A stretch of 64,000 bases of DNA from contig NZ_CAKKMV010000002.1 of assembly GCF_918697865.1 (NCBI RefSeq), positions 422,716 through 486,715 of the forward strand, written 5' to 3'. Positions 32,937-43,251 of this stretch are shown here, piece after piece. The notes beneath the pieces were generated by a model. That model had not been told where the DNA came from. It did no database searches and saw only the letters and a list, made by a program, of their open reading frames with translations. The first letter of the stretch is position 1; every line of letters starts with the position of its first letter. The stretch comes from Massilia sp. Bi118 (GTDB lineage: Bacteria > Pseudomonadota > Gammaproteobacteria > Burkholderiales > Burkholderiaceae_D). The position numbers and the translations under genes were made by a program.

Positions 32937-35900
32937 ATGTTGAAGAAATCAGTATTAGTTCACGCGCTTGCACTGGCTTTTGGGGGAGTAGCTTTGACCG
33001 TTGGTGTGGTCGAGCCGGCCATGGCGCAGTCGAACGCTTCAGGTTCGGTGTTCGGCAAGGTTGCCGCAGGCAGCGGCGACACCGTCGTCCTGAAGAGCAA
33101 TGACACGAACGCGACCCGTACGGCCACTGTCGACGCAAGCGGCAGCTTCCGCGTTACCAGCCTTCCGATCGGCACCTATACCGTCACCCTGTCCAAGGGC
33201 GGCAACGTCGCCGGCACCACCCAGGTCGACGTGATCGCTGGCCAGGGCGTCGAAGCAAGCTTCGCCACCGCCGGCGTGCAGACCGTGCAGGTGACCGGCC
33301 GCCGCACCCGTATCGACGTGACCAACTCGGTCAACGGCGCTACCTTTACGGCCCGTGAACTGGACAAGCTGCCGATCGGCCGCAACGTCGACGCCATCAT
33401 CCAGCTGGCCCCGAACACCACCCGCAGCGACCCGAGCTATGGCGCCGGCGCCAGCTTCGGCGGCGGCGCGGCCACCGAGAACGCTTACTACATCAACGGC
33501 ATGACCGTGACCAACCCGCTGAGCGGCCTGGGCGCGATGGAACTGCCGTTCGGCGCGATTGCCCAGGCATCGGTCCTGACCGGCGGCTACGGCGTCGAAT
33601 TCGGCCGTTCGATCGGCGGCGTGGTCAACATCACCACCAAATCCGGTACCAACACCTGGGAAGCCGGCGCCTACGCGTCGATCACCCCGGCCTCGACCCG
33701 CGCCAAGTACAAGGACCGCTACTACGCGAACACCGGCGCCTTCCCGGAAACTGACGGCAAACTGTACGTGCGCCGCTCGCAGAACGAACTGGAGCAGAAG
33801 CAGTTGTCGGCCTACGTCGGCGGCCCGCTGATCCAGGACACCCTGTTCGGCTTCGTCGCCCTCGAGCAGACCCGCAGCGATCAGGGTGCGGTTGCCGGCG
33901 TCTCCAGCGCCACCAACCTGGCTACCTCGGGCTGGCGTGACACCCAGACCAAGAACCGCCGCTACATGGGCAAGCTGGACTGGAACATCAACGACAACCA
34001 CCGCCTGGAATTCACGTCCATCGGCGACCTGCCGGAATCGGATGCTTCCTTGCGCGGGTACGACTACGCGACCGGCGCCATCGGCTCGACCGTCACCTCA
34101 TCGAACCATCAGCAATTCGGTCCGGACCAGTACAACGGCGGCAAGTTCAACAGCCTGCGCTACATCGGCAACATCACCGAAAACCTGACCATCAATGCCC
34201 TGTACGGCAAGATGAAGTCGGAACACATCTACGAGCCGAACGGCTACGATCCGACCCTGGCGCAGGTGTCGGCAGCGACGGCCAACCGCTATCCTGGCTT
34301 TAACTACACCAGCGGCCAGAAGGTCAGCGGCACCGTGCCGCTGAGCGGCTCGAGCGACGAAGTCCAGTCGAAGCGTCTGGACCTCGAGTACAAGCTGGGC
34401 TCCCACACCATCCGCGGCGGCGTGGACAACAACAAGATCGTGACCCAGTCCGCCGGCGTTGGCTATGCCGGCGGCAGCCTCTGGCAGTATCAGAAGACGA
34501 CCAACGTGACCACGCCTCTGGTGGTGTCGGGCGGCGTCCTGCCGGCCGCGCTGAACACCTATGGCGGCATCGCTGCCCAGGGCTACTACGTCCGTAACAT
34601 CGTCTACAAGACCTACTCGAACGCGTTTGCCGGCCAGGACGCCCAGTACCTGGAAGACCGCTGGCAGGTGACCAAGGATGTGCTGCTGACCGCCGGCGTG
34701 CGCCGTGAAGGCTTCTACAACGCCAACCAGAACGGCGACAAGTACATCGAGATGAAGAACCAGTGGCTGCCGCGCTTGAACGTGGCGTGGGACGTGAACG
34801 GCGACAGCACGTTCAAGGTCTACGGCAGCGCCGGCCGCTACACGGTGCCGATCCCGAGCTCGGTGGCACTGCGCGGCGCCAACGGTTCGACCTACACCTT
34901 CGAGTACTTCACCTATACCGGTACCGATGCGAACGGCCTGCCGACCGGCACCAACCGCATCCTGCAGCCGGTGTCGAACAACAACGAGTACGGCCAGGCC
35001 AAGGATCCGAAGACCGTCGCTGCGCAGGACATGAAGCCGGCCTACCAGGACGAGATCACGCTGGGCATGGACCGCCAGCTGACCCCGGACTTCGTCGTTG
35101 GCGCGAAGTTCACCTTCCGCAAGCTGCAATCGACCCTGGACGACACCTGCGATTCGCGTCCGTTCGATGCCTATGCCGTGGCGCACAACATCGACACCTC
35201 GAACTACGCCGGCTTCGGTTGCGCGACCTTCAATCCGGGCGAAGACAACAACTTCCTGGTCGACTATGCCGGCAACAAGAACTACACCCAGGTACACCTG
35301 AGCAAGGCCGATCTGGGCTTCGAGAAGCCGACGCGTAACTACGCGGCGCTGGACTTCAGCTTCGAGCACCCGTACCGCAACGGCTGGTGGGCAAAGCTCA
35401 CCTATACCCTGTCGCGCAGCAAGGGTAATACCGAAGGCCAGACCCTGTCGGATACCGCCACCGCACAGGCTGAGGTAGCCGGCACCCAGACCTGGGACTA
35501 TCCGGAGCAGATGATCGGCGCCGACGGCCTGCTGCCGAACGACCGCACGCACCAGATCAAAGCCTTCGGTTTCTACGACCTCACGCCTGAAGTGACCGTC
35601 GGCGGCAACCTGCTGCTGGCATCGGGCCGTCCCCGTTCGTGCTTCGGTACCGACCCGCTGCACCGCGGCGGCGACTACAGCAGCGCTGCACACTACTGCT
35701 TCGGCGCTGTCGCCGAGGAAAACGTGTACTCGCCGCGTGCCAACCTCGGCCGCCTGCCGTGGGAAAAGACTGTCGACCTGAACCTGGTCTACAAGCCGAA
35801 GTTCCTGCAAGGCCTGGGCCTGCGCGTGGACGTCTTCAACGCGTTCAACAGCCAGACGGTTGCGAAAGTGGACGAGACCTACAACAGCGACAGCGCACGC

Positions 35901-35984
35901 GTTGCTACGTACGAAATGCCGTCCTACTTCACCGCACCGCGCTCGATCAAGTTCAGCGCCGAGTACAACTACAAGTTCAAGTAA
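32937..35984 (+). CDS. Oar-like TonB-dependent receptor with carboxypeptidase-regulatory-like domain (3)
   Basis: A 1015-residue outer-membrane protein, paralogue of the preceding gene. The signal peptide ends EPAMAQ. A regulatory-like domain follows (SGSVFGKVAAGSGDTVV to LPIGTYTVTL), then a plug with VQVTGRRTRIDV, NVDAIIQLAPNTTR and ENAYYINGMTVTNPL, GGYGVEFGRSIGGVVNITTK, and a barrel ending YNYKFK. The shared N-terminus, plug strings and barrel patches such as LYTLSR-KGNTEGQ indicate tandem duplication. AAGGGAAT precedes the ATG. Substrate unknown. It ends before a run of three hairpins shared with convergent rsmE. Confidence 0.93.
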   Translation: MLKKSVLVHALALAFGGVALTVGVVEPAMAQSNASGSVFGKVAAGSGDTVVLKSNDTNATRTATVDASGSFRVTSLPIGTYTVTLSKGGNVAGTTQVDVIAGQGVEASFATAGVQTVQVTGRRTRIDVTNSVNGATFTARELDKLPIGRNVDAIIQLAPNTTRSDPSYGAGASFGGGAATENAYYINGMTVTNPLSGLGAMELPFGAIAQASVLTGGYGVEFGRSIGGVVNITTKSGTNTWEAGAYASITPASTRAKYKDRYYANTGAFPETDGKLYVRRSQNELEQKQLSAYVGGPLIQDTLFGFVALEQTRSDQGAVAGVSSATNLATSGWRDTQTKNRRYMGKLDWNINDNHRLEFTSIGDLPESDASLRGYDYATGAIGSTVTSSNHQQFGPDQYNGGKFNSLRYIGNITENLTINALYGKMKSEHIYEPNGYDPTLAQVSAATANRYPGFNYTSGQKVSGTVPLSGSSDEVQSKRLDLEYKLGSHTIRGGVDNNKIVTQSAGVGYAGGSLWQYQKTTNVTTPLVVSGGVLPAALNTYGGIAAQGYYVRNIVYKTYSNAFAGQDAQYLEDRWQVTKDVLLTAGVRREGFYNANQNGDKYIEMKNQWLPRLNVAWDVNGDSTFKVYGSAGRYTVPIPSSVALRGANGSTYTFEYFTYTGTDANGLPTGTNRILQPVSNNNEYGQAKDPKTVAAQDMKPAYQDEITLGMDRQLTPDFVVGAKFTFRKLQSTLDDTCDSRPFDAYAVAHNIDTSNYAGFGCATFNPGEDNNFLVDYAGNKNYTQVHLSKADLGFEKPTRNYAALDFSFEHPYRNGWWAKLTYTLSRSKGNTEGQTLSDTATAQAEVAGTQTWDYPEQMIGADGLLPNDRTHQIKAFGFYDLTPEVTVGGNLLLASGRPRSCFGTDPLHRGGDYSSAAHYCFGAVAEENVYSPRANLGRLPWEKTVDLNLVYKPKFLQGLGLRVDVFNAFNSQTVAKVDETYNSDSARVATYEMPSYFTAPRSIKFSAEYNYKFK

Positions 35985-36000
35985 TTAATTTGTAGTGTTT

Positions 36001-36090
36001 GGGGTCGGAGCCCGGTTCATCCGGATGGGCTCCGATCCCGGCTGATCAAGACCGATCAGGCAAGGCCCACGGTTCGCCGTGGGCCTTTTT
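36001..36090. terminator. Three consecutive hairpins between convergent genes
   Basis: GGGGTCGGAGCCC (36001) pairs with GGGCTCCGATCCC (36027) with one mismatch; CTGATC (36042) pairs with GATCAG (36054); AAGGCCCACGG (36062) pairs with CCGTGGGCCTT over TTCG, followed by T. The last is a standard plus-strand terminator and runs into the rsmE stop codon. Confidence 0.85.
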
Positions 36091-36815
36091 CATTCCCCGG
36101 ACCAGACGGCGTTCAGCGTCGCCAGCGCCGCCAGCCCGGCGGTCTCGGTGCGCAGCACCCGCGGCCCCATGGACAGCGCCAGCGCGCCCTGGGCCAGCGC
36201 CGCATCCTCTTCCTGCGCGCTGAAGCCGCCCTCCGGCCCGATCAGCAGGGTCACCGCCTGCGGCTTGGTATCGCGCGCCCAGCCGGCCAGCGATTGCACC
36301 GCGCGCGGCGATAATAAAATCCGCGGCTGGTCCGACGGCTGCGCGATGTAGCGTCCGAAATCCTGCAGCGGCAAAAGAAGGGCCAGCCGGTTGCGCCCGC
36401 TCTGCTCGGACGCCGCCACGATCACGCCTTCCCAGTGCGCCTGGCGCTTCTCCGCGCGCTCGCCCGACAATTTGACCACCGAACGCGCCGCCGCCAGCGG
36501 CTGGACCGCGGCCACGCCCAGTTCCACCGCTTTCTCGATAATCCAGTCCATCTTGCTTCCCTCGGGCAGGCCCTGGGCCAGGGTGACGGGGTAGGGGAGT
36601 TCGGCCTCGACGTCTTCGAAGGCGACGACATCGGCGCTGGCCCGGCGTTTGCCGATCTCGCGCAGGCGCGCGCGCGCCTGGCCGCCTCCGCCGTTGAACA
36701 GCACCACCTCGTCCCCCGGTTGCTGGCGCACGACGTGCAAGTGGTGGGCGACGGCTTCCGGCAGATCGACGATGGCGCCGGGAATCAGGGGCTGGGGGCA
36801 GTAAAAGCGTGGCAT
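36090..36815 (-). CDS. rsmE: 16S rRNA (uracil-1498-N3)-methyltransferase
   Basis: A 241-residue SPOUT-class methyltransferase, from the ATG at 36815 (MPRFYCP, the usual family start; an in-frame ATG three codons upstream is at 36824). The N-terminal PUA-like domain has AVAHHLHVVRQQPGDEVVLFNG. The C-terminal knot domain has KMDWIIEKAVELGV, ERAEKRQAHWEGVIVAASEQSGRNR, LLIGPEGGFSAQE and LGP-like MGPRVLRTETA, the S-adenosylmethionine site. It methylates U1498 of 16S rRNA in the 30S subunit. It is divergent from tkt and convergent with the third Oar-like receptor. Confidence 0.95.
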   Translation of the reverse strand: MPRFYCPQPLIPGAIVDLPEAVAHHLHVVRQQPGDEVVLFNGGGGQARARLREIGKRRASADVVAFEDVEAELPYPVTLAQGLPEGSKMDWIIEKAVELGVAAVQPLAAARSVVKLSGERAEKRQAHWEGVIVAASEQSGRNRLALLLPLQDFGRYIAQPSDQPRILLSPRAVQSLAGWARDTKPQAVTLLIGPEGGFSAQEEDAALAQGALALSMGPRVLRTETAGLAALATLNAVWSGE

Positions 36816-36949
36816 GGACGGCAAGCGATCTATATGGAGAAAGCGGCATTTTAAAGCGCCGGCGCACCGGTCTGGTAGAATACCCGGTTAAGGCCAGCAG
36901 TAATGACGCACAGCGCCACCGCTTTTCTATCCTCTGACTCACCACATCC

Positions 36950-38944
36950 ATGAAACCAGTTCAAACCACCACCCTGATGGCCAACGCGATCCGCGCGCTG
37001 GCGATGGACGCTGTCCAGAAAGCCAATTCCGGCCACCCGGGCATGCCGATGGGCATGGCCGAGATCGCCGTCGCGCTGTGGGATGGCCACTATCGCCACA
37101 ATCCGGCCAATCCGGGCTGGATGAACCGCGACCGCTTCCTGCTCTCGAACGGCCACGGCTCGATGCTGCATTACTCGCTGCTGCACCTGTCGGGCTACGA
37201 CCTGTCGATGGACGACCTGCGCAGCTTCCGCCAGATGCACTCGAAGACCCCGGGCCACCCGGAAGTGCACATCACGCCGGGCGTGGAAACCACCACCGGC
37301 CCGCTGGGCCAGGGCATCGCCAACTCGGTGGGCATGGCGCTGGCCGAATGGCTGCTGGCGAAGGAATTCAACCGTCCGGGCTTCGACATCGTCGACCACC
37401 ACACCTACGCCTTCCTGGGCGATGGCTGCCTGATGGAAGGCATCTCGCACGAAGTGGCCTCGCTGGCCGGCACCCTGCGCCTGAACAAGCTGATCTGGCT
37501 GTACGACGACAACGGCATCTCCATCGACGGTAAGGTCGAAGGCTGGTTCACCGACAACACCCCGCAGCGTTTCGCCGCCTACGGCTGGAACGTGATCCCG
37601 GACGTCGACGGCCACAGCGTCGAAGCCGTCGATGCGGCGATCGCCCAGGCCAAGACCTCGGACCGCCCGACCCTGATCTGCTGCAAGACCATCATCGGCA
37701 AGGGCTCGCCGAACCTGCAGGGCGGCGACAAGGTGCACGGCGCCGCGCTGGGCGAGAAGGAAGTCGCCGCAGTGCGCGAACACCTGATCTGGGATGCGAT
37801 CCCCTTCGACATCCCGGCCCCGATCTACGAAGCGTGGGACCACAAGCAGAAGGGTCTTGAGGCCGAAGGCCAGTGGAACAAGCTGTTCGACGGCTACCGT
37901 GCGCAGTTCCCGGAACTGGCCTCGGAATTCGAGCGCCGCATGAAGGGTGAGCTGCCGGGCAAGTTCGAAGAGACCCTGGCCGCCGCCATCGCCGCGACCG
38001 TCGAGAAGAAAGAAACCATCGCCACCCGCAAGGCCAGCCAGAACGCGATCCAGGCCCTGGCGCCAGTGCTGCCGGAATTCCTGGGCGGCTCGGCCGACCT
38101 GACCGGCTCGAACCTGACCAACTGGAAGGAATCGATCGCGGTGCGCTCGGGCGTCCCGGGCAACCACATCAACTACGGCGTGCGCGAATTCGGCATGGCC
38201 GCCATGATGAACGGCATCGCCCTGCACGGCGGCTATATCCCGTTCGGCGCCACCTTCCTGACCTTCTCGGACTATAGCCGCAACGCGCTGCGCATGGCCG
38301 CGCTGATGAAGATCCGCTCGCTGTTCGTGTTCACCCACGACTCGATCGGCCTGGGCGAAGACGGCCCGACCCACCAGTCGGTCGAACACGTGTCCTCGCT
38401 GCGCCTGATCCCGAACCTGGACAACTGGCGTCCGTGCGACACCACCGAATCGATGGTGGCATGGGGCGAAGCCCTGAAGCGCACCGATGGTCCGGCGACC
38501 CTGATCTTCTCGCGCCAGAACCTGCCGTACATGGAGCGTGACGCTTCGACCGTCGCCTGCATCGCCAAGGGCGGCTACATCCTGCGCGACGCCGACAATC
38601 CGCGCGCCGTGCTGATCGCCACCGGTTCGGAAGTCGAACTGGCCGTGAACGCCGCCGCCACCCTGGCCGGCCAGGGTATCGCCGTGCGCGTGGTCTCGAT
38701 GCCGTCGACCGACGTGTTCGACCGCCAGGACGCCGCCTACAAGCAGCAGGTACTGGGCAAGGGAATCCCTCGTGTGGCGATCGAAGCCGGCGTGACCGAC
38801 TTCTGGTACAAGTACGTCGGCCTGGAAGGCGCCGTGGTCGGCATCGACACTTTCGGCGAATCGGCCCCGGCGCCGGTGCTGTTCAAGCACTTCGGCTTCA
38901 CCGTGGACAACGTCGTGGGAAAAGTGAAATCCGTGCTGGTCTGA
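36950..38944 (+). CDS. tkt: Transketolase
   Basis: A 664-residue thiamine-diphosphate enzyme that moves two-carbon units between sugar phosphates in the pentose phosphate pathway. The start matches the family ([20 protein letters not shown], with His29). The cofactor motif [12 protein letters not shown] lies near residue 157, and the second half has the pyrimidine domain ([19 protein letters not shown]) and the conserved [15 protein letters not shown]. Length and motif order are standard. gap follows after 41 bases in the same direction, probably the same transcript. Divergent from rsmE. Confidence 0.98.
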   Translation: MKPVQTTTLMANAIRALAMDAVQKANSGHPGMPMGMAEIAVALWDGHYRHNPANPGWMNRDRFLLSNGHGSMLHYSLLHLSGYDLSMDDLRSFRQMHSKTPGHPEVHITPGVETTTGPLGQGIANSVGMALAEWLLAKEFNRPGFDIVDHHTYAFLGDGCLMEGISHEVASLAGTLRLNKLIWLYDDNGISIDGKVEGWFTDNTPQRFAAYGWNVIPDVDGHSVEAVDAAIAQAKTSDRPTLICCKTIIGKGSPNLQGGDKVHGAALGEKEVAAVREHLIWDAIPFDIPAPIYEAWDHKQKGLEAEGQWNKLFDGYRAQFPELASEFERRMKGELPGKFEETLAAAIAATVEKKETIATRKASQNAIQALAPVLPEFLGGSADLTGSNLTNWKESIAVRSGVPGNHINYGVREFGMAAMMNGIALHGGYIPFGATFLTFSDYSRNALRMAALMKIRSLFVFTHDSIGLGEDGPTHQSVEHVSSLRLIPNLDNWRPCDTTESMVAWGEALKRTDGPATLIFSRQNLPYMERDASTVACIAKGGYILRDADNPRAVLIATGSEVELAVNAAATLAGQGIAVRVVSMPSTDVFDRQDAAYKQQVLGKGIPRVAIEAGVTDFWYKYVGLEGAVVGIDTFGESAPAPVLFKHFGFTVDNVVGKVKSVLV

Positions 38945-38985
38945 CGATTTGAATTAAAAGATTTTTTTTCAATCAGGAGTAGACA

Positions 38986-39996
38986 ATGACGATCAAAGTA
39001 GCAATCAATGGCTATGGCCGCATCGGCCGCAACGTGCTGCGTGCTTTCTATGAAGGCGGCAAGAAGCAGGACATCCAGATCGTGGCGATCAACGATCTCG
39101 GCAACGCCGAGCACAACGCCCACCTGACCCGCTACGACACCACCCACGGCAAGTTCCCGGGCACCGTCGTGGTCGAAGGCGACACCATGATCGTCAACGG
39201 CGACAGCATCCGCGTGTTCGCGCAGCGTAACCCGGCCGAAATCCCGTGGGGCGAGATGAAAGTGGACGTGGTGCTGGAGTGCACCGGCTTCTTCACCACC
39301 AAGGAAAAGGCTTCGGCCCACCTGAAGGGCGGCGCCAAGAAGGTCATCATCTCGGCGCCGGGCGGCAAGGACGTCGACGCCACCATCGTCTTCGGCGTCA
39401 ACCAGGACGTGCTGAAGGCATCGGACACCGTGATCTCGAACGCCTCCTGCACCACCAACTGCCTGGCCCCGCTGGTCAAGCCGCTGCACGATGCAATCGG
39501 CCTGGAAACCGGCCTGATGACCACCGTGCACGCCTACACCAACGACCAGGTGCTGACCGACGTGATGCACGAAGACCTGCGCCGCGCCCGTTCGGCCACC
39601 CAGTCGATGATCCCGACCAAGACCGGCGCCGCCGCCGCGGTCGGCCTGGTGCTGCCGGAGCTGAACGGCAAGCTGGATGGCTATGCGATCCGCGTCCCGA
39701 CGATCAACGTCTCGATCGTCGACCTGTCCTTCATCGCCAAGCGCGACACGACGGTCGAAGAGATCAACAAGATCATGAAGGACGCCTCGGAAGGCGCGTT
39801 GAAGGGCATCCTGACCTACAACACCGAGCCGCTGGTGTCGGTCGACTTCAACCACAACCCGGCATCGTCGAATTTCGACGCGACCCTGACCAAGGTCTCG
39901 GGCCGCCTGGTGAAGGTCTCGTCCTGGTACGACAACGAGTGGGGCTTCAGCAACCGCATGCTGGACACCACCGTGGCGCTGATGAACGCCAAATAA
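38986..39996 (+). CDS. gap: Glyceraldehyde-3-phosphate dehydrogenase, type I
   Basis: A 336-residue cytosolic enzyme that oxidises glyceraldehyde 3-phosphate to 1,3-bisphosphoglycerate with NAD. The N-terminal Rossmann motif [14 protein letters not shown] is followed by the catalytic loop SCTTNCLAP (nucleophile Cys155) and the His in [10 protein letters not shown]. The C-terminus [14 protein letters not shown] is standard. The strong AGGAG site lies seven bases before the ATG. It forms a sugar-phosphate unit with tkt, ending at a strong terminator; pgk and fba, which often follow in such operons, are absent here. Confidence 0.98.
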   Translation: MTIKVAINGYGRIGRNVLRAFYEGGKKQDIQIVAINDLGNAEHNAHLTRYDTTHGKFPGTVVVEGDTMIVNGDSIRVFAQRNPAEIPWGEMKVDVVLECTGFFTTKEKASAHLKGGAKKVIISAPGGKDVDATIVFGVNQDVLKASDTVISNASCTTNCLAPLVKPLHDAIGLETGLMTTVHAYTNDQVLTDVMHEDLRRARSATQSMIPTKTGAAAAVGLVLPELNGKLDGYAIRVPTINVSIVDLSFIAKRDTTVEEINKIMKDASEGALKGILTYNTEPLVSVDFNHNPASSNFDATLTKVSGRLVKVSSWYDNEWGFSNRMLDTTVALMNAK

Positions 39997-40022
39997 TCGG
40001 CACGCGTCTTAGCTGAGCCTTA

Positions 40023-40068
40023 AAACAACGCCCCCGGACTGGGAAACTGGTCCGGGGGCGTTGTTTTT
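40023..40068 (+). terminator. Intrinsic terminator after gap
   Basis: A 17-base stem, AACAACGCCCCCGGACT with a near-perfect complement, over a GGGAAAC-type loop, followed by five T. It is 26 bases past the gap stop. Confidence 0.93.
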
Positions 40069-40101
40069 ATGCTTTACGTCAGTACTATATTGGTATGAAG
40101 A

Positions 40102-40111
40102 TGTTACGAAA
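40102..40111 (+). promoter_or_regulatory. Putative leader element TGTTACGAAA (receptor at 40238)
   Basis: The same string occurs at 20005-20014 before another receptor at a similar distance (135 against 144 bases to the start). A weaker relative, GTAACGCAAAA, lies on the minus strand at 48347-48337 before the receptor at 48169. Confidence 0.25.
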
Positions 40112-40237
40112 ATACAACGTATTGGTGTTTTGTGTATCAAAAAGCTACAAATTCTCACAAAAAATTTTTTCCCTCGGCGACACTCTAGAGGTGCATACAT
40201 GCCGTGCACATAACAACTAGAAGCCGAGGGAATTAAC

Positions 40238-43153
40238 TTGAACAAGCAACTCATACTCAAGCGTAGCGTTATCGCCGTTGCGATCGCACTGGGAGGCACG
40301 TCGATCACGTTCGCCCAAACCGTAAGTGGTAGTGGCAGCACTGTTAACAACAGCGGTAATGGAGACAACACGATCCAGCGCGTGGTCGTCACGGGCTCGA
40401 ACATCAAGCGTACCGACAAGGAAGGCACCGCACCGGTCAGCGTCATGACCGCGGCCGATATCAAGGCCACCGGCGCGACCACCGTTGCCGACTTGATTAA
40501 ATACGTCCCGTCGATGGGCTCGGACGGCAACCAGGACTTTGTCAGCGGCGGCGGTTTCGCCAAGGGCGCCGCTACCGCCTCGCTGCGCGGTTTTGGCTCG
40601 TCCTCGACCCTGATCCTGTTGAATGGCCGCCGCATGAACCCGGCGCCTTACGCCGACCCGAACACCGGCAACTCGGTCATCTATGACCTGAACAGCATCC
40701 CGATCTCGGCCATCGAGCGCGTCGAAGTCCTGCAGGACGGCGCCTCGGCCGTGTACGGTTCCGACGCCATCGCCGGCGTCATCAACTTCATCCTGAAGAA
40801 GAGCTACCAGGGTGCGGAAATCGCAGCGCGCTACGGCGCCAACGATGACCGCAACTTTGCCAAGAAGGGCGCCAACGTCATCTTCGGCAAGGGCGACCTG
40901 GACAACGACGGCTATACCTTCATGATCACCGGCGATATCAGCCAGCGCGATCGCACCAAGCGCAAGGACGCCACCGATATCGAGTACGAGCAGTACCAGA
41001 TCATGAACGGCCGCTACAAGTCGAACTACTCGACTTATGTGTCCCAGTACCCGACCATCTTCAGGGAAACCAAGTCGGGCAGCAAGAACTTCGGCGTGAC
41101 TCGCGCGACCGCACCGAACAACATCGTCTTCAGCTCGGCCTGCCCGGATTCCGAAAAGATCACTCTCGGCGAAAAGGACGGCCTGAACCCGGCCACCAGC
41201 ACCATCCTGAACCGTACCGTCTGTAACTACGACGCGACCATCTACGACGAAGCCCAGGGCTGGGGCAAGGATATCAGCGTGCTGTCGCATGGTGAGCTTA
41301 AGCTGGGCAGTAACGTCGTCGGCTTTGCCGATCTCAGCTACAACCGCAACGACCGCCAATACACCGCTGCACCGATCACCGTCGGTACGACCAGCGTCGG
41401 CAGCTTCACCGCCAACGGTGTGGGTTCGCCGTTCCAGCTGATCCTGCCGGTCGGCCACCCGGACAATCCGTTTGCCACGGACCGCGCGTCGGCGTCTTAT
41501 CGCTTCACCAGCCTGCGCGGCGGCTCGGCATCGCTGACCGAGGGCTACCGTGCCCTGGCTGGCCTGCGCGGCACCAACTTCGGCTGGGATTGGGAAAGCG
41601 CGCTGCTGTGGAACCGTTCGAACCGCGACGACGTCTACTACGGACGCCTGGTTCTTGCGACCCTGAACACCATCATGACCCAGAACCGTTCGCTGGCGTC
41701 CGTGAACGCCGACCCGAATATCGGCCACGATGCGGTGTCGAAGAACACCTCCCAGATCAGCCAGTGGGACCTGAAGGTCTCGCGTGAGTTCGGCCATCTG
41801 GCTGGTGGCGCGATCGGCGTCGCAGCCGGCGTTGAAGTCCGCCGCGAGAGCACCGACCTGAACCCGGATCCGATGGTCGCTTCCGGCCAGATCTACGGCC
41901 TTGCCAACACCATCCTGCACAGCGGCCGTACGATCAAGTCCGCGTTCGCAGAAACCCGCCTGCCGGTGTTGAAGAACGTGGAAATCGACATTGCCGGCCG
42001 GGTCGACAAATACCCTGACCTGAAGAGCAATTTCGTGCCGAAGATTGGCGCCAAGTGGACGATCACCGATGCAGTCGCTCTGCGCGGCACCTATGCCGAA
42101 GGTTTCCGCGCTCCGTCGCTGAGCCAGATCGTGCCGGGCGGCGCCCAGTACTTCCTAAACGGCGTCTGGGATCCGAAGCGTTGCGGTCCTGACCACCAGA
42201 CCCCGATCGCGGGCGGCGGCACCGTCACCGACTGCGCGATCAACATTGCGGGCACCGGCGGCTTCAACCCGGACCTGAAGCCGGAAGAATCGAAGACTTG
42301 GAACATCGGTCTTATCTTCTCGCCGACCAGCAGCTTCGATGTGACGCTGGATTACTTCCACATCAAGCGTACCAACGAGATCGTGCTGGGCACGTCCAGC
42401 GAAGCGCTGAAGAACGAAGACCGCTTCCCGGGCAACGTGACCCGTAGCACCACCGGCCTGCTGGTGGATGCATCCGGCAATCCGATCCCTGGCACCGGCC
42501 AGCTGCTGATGGTCGCCACGCCGTGGGAAAACCAGGGCATGACCGAAGAAGGCGGCATCGACATCGAAGGCCATTACCGCATGCGTCTGGGCGAGTATGG
42601 CAACGTGACGAACACCCTGCGTGCGACCTACGTCCAGACCTACAAGATCCAGCAGTTCGCGGGTGACCCGATGAACAACGTGGCAGGCACCATCCCGGGC
42701 CTGAGCGACTGGCTGCTGTCGGCCGGCACCGCGATGCCGCGCTGGAAGAGCAGCTGGACCACCAACTGGAACCGTGGCGACCATAACGTGACCGCTTCGG
42801 TCAACTACGTGGGCCCGGTCTCGCTGCTGCGCCGCTACGATGGCGACACCAAGTACGCACAGCCGTTCTGCCACTTCGGTACCCGCAAGCCGACCGATGC
42901 AGCACCGGACCGCGACACCTCGAACCCGCTGTACGAGACCTTCTATCCGAAGTGCTCGGTCAAGGAATGGGTGACCTTCGGCCTGGGCTACACCTACACC
43001 GGCTTCAAGCACTGGACCCTGAGCGGCAACATCCAGAACCTGTTCGACACCAAGGCCCCGTACGATCCTAACTACACCGCGGGCGGCTTCAACGAAGACC
43101 TGCACAACCCGTACGGCCGTTACTTCAACTTCAGCGCACGCTACACTTTCTAA
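40238..43153 (+). CDS. TonB-dependent outer-membrane receptor, TTG start
   Basis: A 971-residue receptor. Translation begins at TTG 40238, seven bases after GAGGG; no ATG allows an intact signal peptide (KRSVIAVAIALGGTSITFAQ). The plug has VVVTGSNIKRTDKEG, LILLNGRRMNPAPY and VEVLQDGASAVYGSDAIAGVINFIL; the barrel ends NFSARYTF. No STN domain. It is a lone transcription unit between strong terminators. Substrate unknown; it resembles the receptors at 45383-48169 and at the right edge more than the Oar-like group. Confidence 0.93.
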   Translation: MNKQLILKRSVIAVAIALGGTSITFAQTVSGSGSTVNNSGNGDNTIQRVVVTGSNIKRTDKEGTAPVSVMTAADIKATGATTVADLIKYVPSMGSDGNQDFVSGGGFAKGAATASLRGFGSSSTLILLNGRRMNPAPYADPNTGNSVIYDLNSIPISAIERVEVLQDGASAVYGSDAIAGVINFILKKSYQGAEIAARYGANDDRNFAKKGANVIFGKGDLDNDGYTFMITGDISQRDRTKRKDATDIEYEQYQIMNGRYKSNYSTYVSQYPTIFRETKSGSKNFGVTRATAPNNIVFSSACPDSEKITLGEKDGLNPATSTILNRTVCNYDATIYDEAQGWGKDISVLSHGELKLGSNVVGFADLSYNRNDRQYTAAPITVGTTSVGSFTANGVGSPFQLILPVGHPDNPFATDRASASYRFTSLRGGSASLTEGYRALAGLRGTNFGWDWESALLWNRSNRDDVYYGRLVLATLNTIMTQNRSLASVNADPNIGHDAVSKNTSQISQWDLKVSREFGHLAGGAIGVAAGVEVRRESTDLNPDPMVASGQIYGLANTILHSGRTIKSAFAETRLPVLKNVEIDIAGRVDKYPDLKSNFVPKIGAKWTITDAVALRGTYAEGFRAPSLSQIVPGGAQYFLNGVWDPKRCGPDHQTPIAGGGTVTDCAINIAGTGGFNPDLKPEESKTWNIGLIFSPTSSFDVTLDYFHIKRTNEIVLGTSSEALKNEDRFPGNVTRSTTGLLVDASGNPIPGTGQLLMVATPWENQGMTEEGGIDIEGHYRMRLGEYGNVTNTLRATYVQTYKIQQFAGDPMNNVAGTIPGLSDWLLSAGTAMPRWKSSWTTNWNRGDHNVTASVNYVGPVSLLRRYDGDTKYAQPFCHFGTRKPTDAAPDRDTSNPLYETFYPKCSVKEWVTFGLGYTYTGFKHWTLSGNIQNLFDTKAPYDPNYTAGGFNEDLHNPYGRYFNFSARYTF

Positions 43154-43204
43154 GTGTTGCTGCCTTGCCCGCCCGGTTAGCCGGGCGGTGCTGGATTTGC
43201 ATGC

Positions 43205-43239
43205 AAAAAAGCCCGCCGGTGTGAACCGGCGGGCTTTTT
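43205..43239. terminator. Bidirectional terminator between a receptor and the S9 peptidase gene
   Basis: AAAAAAGCCCGCCGGT pairs with ACCGGCGGGCTTTTT over a four-base loop, giving T runs on both strands for the two convergent genes. Confidence 0.92.
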
Positions 43240-43251
43240 ACGTTTCCTGCC

